Part shown: piece after piece, positions 26,430 to 34,500 of the stretch
Position numbering within the stretch: the stretch's first letter is position 1
How the letters are laid out: the number at the start of each line of letters is the position of its first letter
DNA from: Pedobacter chinensis
GTDB taxonomy: Bacteria; Bacteroidota; Bacteroidia; Sphingobacteriales; Sphingobacteriaceae
Length of the DNA: 64,000 bases
Reading direction: 5' to 3'
Assembly (NCBI RefSeq): GCF_003339865.1
Contig: NZ_QPKV01000004.1
Span: 186,001-250,000 of the forward strand
Translations under genes and position numbers: made by a program
Notes under the pieces: model-generated
Database searches by the model: none
The model's input: the letters and a program-made list of their open reading frames with translations, nothing else
What the model was told of the DNA's origin: nothing

Positions 26430-26554
26430 ACAAAAAGGGGCTCACGATTACAAACGAAAAGCCCCTAGAACGAGTACCGACGTACATCGGTATCGCTTAT
26501 TTAACCTTGCGAAGGACAACAAATTTTTGAATAAACAAAGTTAAACTTAAAAAA
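26430..26554 (+). repeat. Cassette leader repeat, copy C
   Basis: Shares with copies A and B the palindrome TACCGA-N6-TCGGTA (26475-26492), the block GACAACAAA and AATAAACAAAGTTAAACTT before the ATG, and with A the CAAACGAAAAGC segment. It also has AGGGGCT (26436) pairing with AGCCCCT (26460), a possible terminator or promoter hairpin. It lacks the TTATAAGGTTTTGTAGAGAA block. Confidence 0.75.
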
Positions 26555-26748
26555 ATGAAACAAGTAAGCTTACTCAGCAAGGCTGAGATGAAACAAATCA
26601 TAGGTGGCGTGATGGACAAAGAACTACTTTAAACTATTGTTTAAATCAAGTGGACAATTTACCATCCACAGGAAATGCTGATGCTGATGCGGTTCTAAGC
26701 GAGGTAGGTCAAGGCATGTGTTGGGATGCCTATGAACAAATGACGTAA
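26555..26748 (+). pseudogene. GG-leader peptide precursor 3, frameshifted
   Basis: The leader MKQVSLLSKAEMKQIIGG is almost identical to copy 2, but the frame ends seven codons after GG at 26630-26632. Shifting by one base just after the GG codons opens a frame of about 46 residues (DGQRTTLNYCLNQVDNL ... GMCWDAYEQMT) to the stop at 26746-26748, which overlaps the ATG of the next gene (TAATG). So a single-base indel after the leader broke a precursor of about 65 residues with two Cys. Confidence 0.7.
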
Positions 26749-27512
26749 TGAAAATAAATGGGATTTTAATAATACTCTTTTTATCAATCCGAAGCCTGCA
26801 TGCGCAAGTTTCAGATTGTACAATAATTGGAAAGACTGATAATACAAGCGAAATGAAGTTTGTTTATTTAGTCAATTTGGAAAATAAAAGTTTGACTGTA
26901 AGTCCTATCATTTCAGATGAATTTTCATTCAATGTTAAGAGAAATAAAGAACTAGAGTTAGCTAATATTATTTTGGCATCTGATTCTTTAAAAACATTTG
27001 AATATTTTTCTGCTAAATTAAAAAACAATAATATAGATAGTAGACGAATTGCCCTGGAAGATATGGAAATTCGAATAACTACTTCCATAAATAACGCAGT
27101 AATAATACCGGGTAAATTTCTGGGTAAAGATTCTCTAAGAACGTATGCAGAGGTATTTGAAGAACGGAAAATGGGCATTTATAGTTCAACGTCAATCGCC
27201 ATCGAGGATTTGGAGATCATTATTATAACTAACATACGGGAAGCGGCTGTTAATGGCGGAGCTTTTAATAGGGATATTGATCACATGAACCTGGCCATTA
27301 AAGCAAATAAATATGAGGAGTTTTTTGAGCAGCACACAGATTCGCCAATATCGTTGAAATTGCTCAAGGCGTTGGTTGTCGTCAATAAGAAAAAATTGCC
27401 ATTTGGAGGTGTATCTAATTTGAATGTTAAATATTTCTATAAAGTGCTATCTGAACAGTTGAAAAATTCTGAAGAAGGCAAAGAATTGTGGCAAAAAATA
27501 ATAACAGATTAA
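26748..27512 (+). CDS. TlpA-like exported protein lacking its thioredoxin domain, cassette 3
   Basis: 254 residues. The signal peptide ends near LHAQ. A DUF4369-like N-terminal domain and the helical linker typical of TlpA-family proteins follow (SPISLKLLKALVV, YFYKVLSEQLKNSEEGKELW). The protein stops where the thioredoxin domain should begin. It contains a partial internal duplication (ALEDMEIRITTSINNAV and AIEDLEIIIITNIREAA). The start codon overlaps the stop of GG precursor 3. With exporter debris directly downstream, a deletion probably removed the catalytic domain. It could still fold and bind a partner, so I keep it as a coding gene. Confidence 0.75.
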   Translation: MKINGILIILFLSIRSLHAQVSDCTIIGKTDNTSEMKFVYLVNLENKSLTVSPIISDEFSFNVKRNKELELANIILASDSLKTFEYFSAKLKNNNIDSRRIALEDMEIRITTSINNAVIIPGKFLGKDSLRTYAEVFEERKMGIYSSTSIAIEDLEIIIITNIREAAVNGGAFNRDIDHMNLAIKANKYEEFFEQHTDSPISLKLLKALVVVNKKKLPFGGVSNLNVKYFYKVLSEQLKNSEEGKELWQKIITD

Positions 27513-27564
27513 TATGTTAAGATTTCTTAATAAGAGGAAGCGCTGGGGAGAAAACTAAAAATGA

Positions 27565-27934
27565 TATGTGCTCATTAACACTGTAGGTTTTTGTAGTCAA
27601 TCCGGGAAACACCAGTTTTTTTGGAGAAATTCAGATACCACAATACAACATGGGCAAGATACATGTTGGCGAACGTACTTTGGTAAAATTAAGAAGTTAT
27701 CCTTATGAGCAATATGGAATGATTACGGGTCGGTTGACTTATATATCTGATGTGGCCTATCGCGACAGTGTGTTTGTGGCCAAGGTTGGTTTTGAACATT
27801 TTGAGAATAAGGATCCGGGCAGGAAAGTCGTGTTGAAAAATGGAATGCAAGCAGATGCAGAGATCATTACTGAAGAAAGTTCCCTTTTACAAAGGTTTTT
27901 TAGAAATATAATTAAAGTGATAAATATAAGGTAA
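27565..27934 (+). pseudogene. HlyD-family secretion protein remnant (C-terminal part)
   Basis: From 27587 one frame reads VFVVNPGNTSFFGEIQIPQY, then NMGKIHVGERTLVKLRSYPY and YISDVAYRDSVFVAKVGFE, ending at 27934. This is the C-terminal beta domain of HlyD-type membrane-fusion proteins that pair with peptidase-containing ABC exporters. YVLIN at 27565 in another frame looks like the preceding barrel-sandwich segment. The N-terminal membrane helix, the coiled coil and the ABC gene are absent. An ATG at 27650 could give a 94-residue product, but without its membrane anchor this would not work as an export subunit. Confidence 0.75.
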
Positions 27935-28229
27935 ACTTCTGCGCCAGATGTATTTACTGTTGGAAGCGATGACATTCGGAAAGGAATATTAGCTTGCTGC
28001 TTAGGTGTTCAGAATGTTGATACTTAATTGGTGTCAAAAAGTCATTACATTGGAAAACTTATTTCGTTTAGCCTTTTTTGACAGTCATAAAATTACATAA
28101 TAGTAAGTGTGTATAAAGCTTTTACTCCATGTTATCTCACTCAAATGAAGGCGGGAAAGTTAATTAAAGAGGATGGATAAACTTGATAAAGATCAAACCA
28201 GGTTCGCCGCTCCTTTTGGAAATGCTTAA
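27935..28229. other. Intergenic stretch, nothing recognised
   Basis: About 295 bp between the HlyD remnant and the stop of the AraC gene. No open frame with family resemblance, no clear terminator and no repeat was seen. It marks the right edge of the decayed peptide locus. Confidence 0.5.
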
Positions 28230-29150
28230 TTAATTGAAAGACTCCCTGAACTCCTTTGGAGAAAGACTTGTCTTGCTCTTAAACAATCTGCTAAAGGACT
28301 GCAGATGTTCAAAGCCAAGCTCATAAGAGATCTCGCTGACCGATAGACTGGTTGTAGAGAGTTTTTCCTTTGCCAGCGCTATAAGCTTTCCGTGGAGGTA
28401 CTGTTGAGTGCTCTGCCCAATGAGCGATTTGAGCATGCCGGTAAGGTAGCCTGCGGAAATATTTAGCTTTTCTGCGATATAGTTTACGGTAGGCAGACCT
28501 TTATTTGCCAGATCGCCATTCTGAAAATATTGGCCAATCAGATCTTCCAATCGATTTAAGATCTCGTGGCTGACCACCTTTCTGGTAATGAACTGCCGCT
28601 GATAAAATCGCTCTGAATAACTGAGTAACAATTCGAGTTGTGCAATGATTATCTGCTGGGTAAAACCATCAATATTGGTATTTGCTTCAATTTTAAGCTG
28701 TGTAGTGATGGCATTGAGCGTATTTTCCTCTGCATCCGATACGTGAAGTGCTTCATATAGGGAGTAGTCAAAGAAGTCGTATTGTTTTATCGTCTTCGCC
28801 AGGTGTGTTCCCCACAGTAAATCGGCATGAAAGAGGATCATCCATCCCGTAGGCCGGTGTTCCCTGTTCTCAGCAATTTCTACTGTGAATACCTGACCGG
28901 GAGCCATGAAGAAGAGCACACCATCATCAAAATCGCTGATCTGCTGACCATACCTGATCCTGGCATCGGGCACTCTTTTCAGCGCGATGGAATAGAAGTC
29001 GTAGATCATGCTTACCTGACCATTGGCCATGGGCATTTTGACGTCTTGCATATTCACCACGCTAACCAGCGGGTGCCCTGGTTTGGGCAGACCAGCCAGT
29101 TTGTGGTATTCTGAAATAGTTTTAAAATGATATCTATGTAAACTCTCCAT
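28230..29150 (-). CDS. AraC-family transcriptional regulator
   Basis: 306 residues. The N-terminal ~180 residues form a sensor region of the cupin-like AraC type (GVLFFMAPGQVFTVE). The C-terminal double helix-turn-helix carries VNYIAEKLNISAGYLTGML and SVSEISYELGFEHLQSFSR, then LFKSKTSLSPKEFRESF. The gene starts 12 bp after the stop of an NAD-dependent epimerase-type gene on the same strand, so the two are probably cotranscribed and the regulator may control that enzyme. The effector is unknown. Confidence 0.92.
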   Translation of the reverse strand: MESLHRYHFKTISEYHKLAGLPKPGHPLVSVVNMQDVKMPMANGQVSMIYDFYSIALKRVPDARIRYGQQISDFDDGVLFFMAPGQVFTVEIAENREHRPTGWMILFHADLLWGTHLAKTIKQYDFFDYSLYEALHVSDAEENTLNAITTQLKIEANTNIDGFTQQIIIAQLELLLSYSERFYQRQFITRKVVSHEILNRLEDLIGQYFQNGDLANKGLPTVNYIAEKLNISAGYLTGMLKSLIGQSTQQYLHGKLIALAKEKLSTTSLSVSEISYELGFEHLQSFSRLFKSKTSLSPKEFRESFN

Positions 29151-29162
29151 TGAGGTAAGATA

Positions 29163-30059
29163 TCAAAAATATACATTTCCCTGCAAATCCTGCATCAGGG
29201 TTGGATGACTTGGATGCCAGTTCAATTGCGCTCTGGTACTGGCAGCCGAGGCAGGACCATCAATGCCTGCGAAGTGTTCGAACCAGGTAAAGTGCTCAGA
29301 TGCTTCTTTACCTGATTTGGAAACCACGGGCAATCCAAGCTTTGATCCGATCGCTTCCGCTATAGACTTTAGTGTAATGGATTCCTCTGCCACACCATGG
29401 AAACGCATTCCGGGAATGGTGTTTTGAAGTGCGAGCTGGAATAGTACGGCTGCGTCCAGGCGGTGTACGGCCGTCCATCTGTTCTCTCCCTGGTCTACAT
29501 AGGCAGATACCCCACTCTTTTTGGCCAGATCTATCAGCATGGGAATAAAGCCGTGGCGATCGCCATTACCATGTACTGAGGGTGAAAGGCGTACGACCGA
29601 TACATTGATTCCCTTTTCAGCAAGTCTGTCAACTGCCTGCTCTGATGCCGCCCTTGGGTTCAGGGAATGTTCATAATCTGGAAAGATATTCTCCGTTACC
29701 ACCTGTCTGGAGCCCACTACAAGCGTTCCTGAAGTGACGATCAAGGGGCGATTGGTGCCGGCCAGTGCATTTCCCAATGCTTCAATGGCCTTGCGATCAA
29801 TTTCACAAACCTCCTTGAATCTTGAAAAATCATGGATGAATCCTGTATGGATAACGGCATCTGCAGATCTTGCTCCTGCTGTTAAACTTTTTAAATCCTC
29901 AAGGTCACCATCATGTACTTCTGCGCCTAAAGACTGAAGTGTTTTTTTTGCCTGCTCATTTCTGGCAAGGCCAACCACCTGGTGTCCTGCGCGGATCAAC
30001 TCTTCCACCACTGCGGAGCCTACAAATCCGGTGGCTCCTGTAACAAAAATTCTCATCAT
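29163..30059 (-). CDS. Atypical NAD(P)-dependent epimerase/dehydratase-family protein
   Basis: 298 residues. The Rossmann motif is VTGATGFVGSAVVEEL at the N-terminus, with the DGDLEDL acidic segment and HTGF further on. The usual catalytic Tyr-x-x-x-Lys is absent: the matching place reads NPRAASEQAV. That is typical of the atypical SDR group of oxidoreductases and NmrA-like proteins. It may therefore reduce a small carbonyl or merely bind the nucleotide. It leads the two-gene unit with the AraC regulator. Start may be either of the first two Met codons. Confidence 0.88.
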   Translation of the reverse strand: MMRIFVTGATGFVGSAVVEELIRAGHQVVGLARNEQAKKTLQSLGAEVHDGDLEDLKSLTAGARSADAVIHTGFIHDFSRFKEVCEIDRKAIEALGNALAGTNRPLIVTSGTLVVGSRQVVTENIFPDYEHSLNPRAASEQAVDRLAEKGINVSVVRLSPSVHGNGDRHGFIPMLIDLAKKSGVSAYVDQGENRWTAVHRLDAAVLFQLALQNTIPGMRFHGVAEESITLKSIAEAIGSKLGLPVVSKSGKEASEHFTWFEHFAGIDGPASAASTRAQLNWHPSHPTLMQDLQGNVYF

Positions 30060-30284
30060 TTATAATATTTAGATGTCAACACTTCCATCTGGTAATTGAT
30101 TTGATCCTTTTGGGAATTCTACCATTGTACCACTGACGAACCATGCAAAGGTCACTAACGATAACTAATAATATTTAACCGAATCAGGCTTTGATTTAGC
30201 CAAAATCGGAATCATTCTTTTTTTTTGACCTAATGAATGTTAAGGTTCCTGACATAAAAGATCATGGCATTTCAGTTGATCAGG

Positions 30285-30638
30285 TTATGATGTTCTCATT
30301 TCATTTATTAGCTTCTTTTTATGATTTTTTCCCCATTGTTCCATGGGCTTTATAATTTGGCCAATGCTATAGCAATAGTCTGTTACATCATACTCAATTT
30401 TGACAGGGGAATCACTCACTATTGTTCTGCTAACCAGTAAATTTTCCTCCAGATGCTTCAGTTCTTTAGATAATACCCTGTTTGTAATATTAGGAATCGC
30501 CATTGCAATATCATTAAACCGTTTATTGCCTTCATAAATAGAAAGAACAATTGCCAATTTCCATTTGCCTCCAAGCACGAACATCGTATCCTGTACAGCT
30601 TGTATTTTTTCCTTGAATCTTTTTTCGTTTGTAGCCAT
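30285..30638 (-). CDS. HxlR-family transcriptional regulator
   Basis: About 117 residues from the Met at 30638. An upstream Met at 30662 adds eight residues but would overlap the probable operator. It has the HxlR winged-helix fold: VLGGKWKLAIVLSIYEGNKR, FNDIAMAIPNITNRVLSKEL and EYDVTDYCYSIGQIIKPM. These regulators often sense electrophiles, quinones or redox change, sometimes through a Cys. The only Cys here is in the YCYSIG helix. It is divergent from a short-chain dehydrogenase gene, its likely target. Confidence 0.92.
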   Translation of the reverse strand: MATNEKRFKEKIQAVQDTMFVLGGKWKLAIVLSIYEGNKRFNDIAMAIPNITNRVLSKELKHLEENLLVSRTIVSDSPVKIEYDVTDYCYSIGQIIKPMEQWGKNHKKKLINEMRTS

Positions 30639-30640
30639 AA

Positions 30641-30679
30641 TTAAGTATCCTTTTGTATACAAGTATCAAAAATATACTT
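30641..30679. promoter_or_regulatory. HxlR operator candidate
   Basis: Between the divergent HxlR and SDR genes: AAGTAT-N7-ATACTT (30661-30679, perfect 6-bp arms), preceded by AAGTATCC and the palindrome TTGTATACAA. Several AGTAT half-sites in 40 bp fit a dimeric winged-helix repressor acting on both promoters. Confidence 0.5.
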
Positions 30680-30721
30680 TTTTCGTTTTATGTTTGCAGT
30701 GTAACACTAAACATTGTTTAT

Positions 30722-31516
30722 ATGAAAACGATTTTCATAACAGGCGCTTCATCAGGCATAGGGAAGTCAGCCGCAAAATTATTTCATTCTCGCGGTTGGC
30801 ATGTAATTGCCACGATGCGTAGCCCGGAAAAGGAACTATCGCTGCTTAGTAATCTAACCATTTTACCATTGGATGTTACTGACCCTGAGCAAATAAAGTT
30901 AACTGTTGAAAGTGCGATTTCATTGATTAATATAGATGTCGTCTTGAATAATGCAGGATATGCATTGTTTGGTGCAATGGAGGCTTTCAGTGATGAACAA
31001 ATTACAAGTCAGATCAACACTAATCTTTTGGGAACAATGCGTGTTACACAGGCATTTATTCCGTATTTCAGAGAGAAGAAAAACGGTTTATTCGTCAATG
31101 TTACATCCATAGCAGGATTAGTAGCATATCCTTTTAGCCACGTATATCATGCTACGAAATGGGCACTGGAAGGCTGGAGCGAAAGTTTATCTATTGAGCT
31201 GGCACCTTTTAATATTGGTGTTAAAACAATTTCGCCGAGTGGAACCCAGTCCGATTTTCTTACCCGTTCTTCTGAATTGGTATCTCATCCGGTGTATGAC
31301 GATGCGATGCAAAAAATGTTAGGGGGATTTAAATTTACTAATACAGCAGAACAGGTTGCAGAAATTATCTACGATGCTGCTACCGATGGTAAAGATCAGC
31401 TTCGTTATCTTGCCGGTGAAAGTGCAAAAACAACATATGCAAGACGTCTGGAAATAGGTGCAGAGGAATTTAGAAAAGAAATCACTAAAACCTATTTGAC
31501 CATACAAAAATCCTGA
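30722..31516 (+). CDS. Short-chain dehydrogenase/reductase
   Basis: 264 residues from the ATG at 30722. The longer frame from 30653 would read through the probable operator and adds no domain. Classical SDR signs are TGASSGIGKSAAKLF (cofactor binding), NNAGYALFG, the active-site Ser in VTSIAGLVAYPF and Tyr-Lys in YHATK. It acts in the cytoplasm on an unknown alcohol or ketone with NAD(P). It is divergent from the HxlR regulator, a common pairing for a stress-induced reductase. Confidence 0.93.
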   Translation: MKTIFITGASSGIGKSAAKLFHSRGWHVIATMRSPEKELSLLSNLTILPLDVTDPEQIKLTVESAISLINIDVVLNNAGYALFGAMEAFSDEQITSQINTNLLGTMRVTQAFIPYFREKKNGLFVNVTSIAGLVAYPFSHVYHATKWALEGWSESLSIELAPFNIGVKTISPSGTQSDFLTRSSELVSHPVYDDAMQKMLGGFKFTNTAEQVAEIIYDAATDGKDQLRYLAGESAKTTYARRLEIGAEEFRKEITKTYLTIQKS

Positions 31517-31595
31517 TATTTTTCTATAACTGATCTTTGTTCATCAGTAAAAATATGTTTTGTTAACTTCCAATTCTATGTTATGCCATAGAAAA

Positions 31596-34500
31596 TCATT
31601 TTCCTTGAACATGTTTTTCCAATATTGGAATGAGAATTTTTATTTCCCTTCGCAATTCTTCAGCCCCTTTTTTGAATGCAATATGGTCTGAAGCATCAGT
31701 TTCCTGTATTCTTCTACAAATCTCTGCCAAATTTATAAGACCGGCAGACGCAGACATGCCATACAACTTATGTGATAAATAAACCACCATCTGAGAATCC
31801 TTAGGCTGTATTTTTTTATTTAATTGACTAAGGGCCTGGTTAAGTTGATTAACAGTAATGCCAATAATTTTCTTCAGTTTTACTGGGTTTTTTTCAAAAT
31901 AGGATTCTAGTTTTTCACTATTAAAATGATTCGGATTTTGGTCATCTGCGATAGCCTGTTTAGGTAATTCCGGCTTTTCAGACTTAAATAACCACTTGTT
32001 TAATATGGCCTCGATATTCTCTTCCAAAACTGGTTTGGTAATAAAATCATCCATGCCTGCAGCAATGCTTTTCTCTCTTTCCCCCATTACATTCGCCGCG
32101 GTCAAAGCGATAATCGGAGTTCTTTTCCCTTTTTCGATTGATCTGATTTTAGTAGAGCATTCATATCCATTCATTTCTGGCATCTGTATATCCATGAAAA
32201 TGGCGTCAAAAGATTCCTTTTGGAATATTTCAACCCCTATAACGCCGTTTTCTGCTTCCAGTATTACACTTTGTGGCAAGATTTTCTCGATAAACGAACG
32301 GGTTAGGAATCTATTTACTTCGTTATCTTCAACAATCAAAAATCTGAACTCCCGCTGATCGCTTGAAATTGTCTGTGAAAGTGGTTGAGGTGGACTGGAA
32401 AATGTATCCTTGGTTTTTATTCTGGTCAAAGCAAGGTAAAGCTCGTTCATTTTGATGGGTTTGAGCAACCGGTTATCAATCTCAAGCTCATGGCAGGCCT
32501 TGATAATTTTTCCATCATCTGATGAGCTATGTAAAAGGATTACGGGAAGCTTTTCATCGCCAGCCATAAAATTTTCTCTAATTTTTGCTGCGGTTTCCAG
32601 ACCATCCATGTACTGCATGTGGTAATCCATTAATATAGCGTCGTACGTCCGCCCTTCCGCTAAAAACTGGAGTGCTTCAAACCCATTTCTGGCATGGTCA
32701 GACTGAATGTTTTTTAGTGAAAGCATATCACCTAATATTTTCCTGTTATTGTCATTATCGTCTACAATCAGAACTTTATTTATGATTTCTATTCCTATCC
32801 ATTCTATAGGGTCACCTTGTTCAGAGCGCAGATTTAAGTCAAAGTAAAAAACGCTTCCCTCACCTAAAGAACTTTCCAGGTGGAGGCGGCTATCCATCAT
32901 CTTTAATAGTTTGTTCGATATCGCCAGGCCTAATCCTGTTCCACCATATTTTTTTGTGGTTGAAGAATCCTCCTGAGCAAATGCATCAAAAATTTTAGCC
33001 TGCACTCCTTTAGCAATTCCGATACCGGTATCGCGAACACTGAATCGGAGTAAGTGGTGGTTTTTACTTTTTTTTAGGGCTTGTATTTTAAGTTCTATCT
33101 CTCCCTTAGCTGTAAATTTCGCTGCGTTTCCTAAAAGATTAATCAATACCTGTTTTAACCGGAGGGCGTCAGTCCATATAAATCTTGGAAGATCCGGAGG
33201 GACATTTAACAACATTTCTAAGTTCTTTGTCTGAATTTGATAGTTGGTAATGTCACTAGCCTGCCAGGCAATCTCATAAAGATCACACCTTTCTATGTCA
33301 AGCTCAAATTTACCAGCCTCAATTTTTGAGAAATCCAAAATATCGTTTATAATGTTTAACAGTGCATTGGCAGACTGATTTACGATTTTCAGATATTGCT
33401 GTTGTGTATTATTCAGCTGTGTTTTTAATACAAGATCAGTGAAGCCAATAACACCATTTAATGGTGTTCTGATTTCATGGCTCATATTTGCAAGAAATTC
33501 AGACTTCGCTGAGTTGGCGAGATCGGCCCGTAATCTGGCCACAGTTAACTCTTCACGATGCTTAACACTCGCTGAAATATTGTGTGTAAAGATCATCATG
33601 CCACCTATGGAATTATCTGGTCTATACCATGGTCTCATTTCCCATGCAATATGATGAGTGGTTTTGGTATTTACATCAACATATACATCTTCATCTTTTT
33701 TAACAACCTGCCCTTTTAATACCGCTTTGTGAACAGCTTTCCGTTCTTCAGATAAATTTGGGAAAACATCGTAATATGATAATCCCTTAATGCTCCCCTT
33801 TATCTGTGTATAATCTTTTATCCAGGTTCTGCTTGCCATCAGAAAACGCATGTCTTTATCTATCATTGCTACAGATGCTGGTGCGTTTTCGATGAAAGCA
33901 ATCAGTAATGCTTTTTCTATGGCAAGTTCTTTTTCAATTGTTTCCTTTTGGGTGATGTCGATCGAGATTCCCAGATAGCCAATTATCTCACCCTTGCTAT
34001 CTCTTATTGAAGTGATGGATAACGATACCCTTACCCGTTTGCCAAATTTAGTGATAAAGGTAAATATTCTTTCTTTTTCAGGGCGATCTGCACATTGTTT
34101 GTAAAAACCAAATCCCGAAACTTCTAAGCCATCAGCAGAATTGAAATCATTGCAAAGTTCTGTAACTTCCTTTTGATCGTGAAATATTACCGGGCTGTGC
34201 TTCCCGATTATTTCTTCGGCAGCATATCCAAGTAGCTGCTCAGAGCCCTTGTTGAACACGGTTATTATTCCTTCTAAATCGGTGGCAATAATGCTCACTC
34301 CCGTAGCTGCTGAAAGCACATCATCCAGTAGTTTTTTGGATTCTATAACCTCTAATTGTGCACGTTTTTGCTCATCAATATTCTGAATGGTACCATAAAC
34401 ACGAGTTGGTGTGTTTTTTGCCAATTCTGCATTTCCTTTAGTTCGTACCCAGATATCCCTTCCGTTAAAATCCGTGATCTCGAGTTCCAGATCCCAATCC

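Noticed and set aside
26436..26466. AGGGGCT/AGCCCCT hairpin as terminator of the cassette-2 TlpA gene
   Set aside because: It lacks a T-tract and partly lies in the segment shared with copy A, so it may be just part of the repeat.
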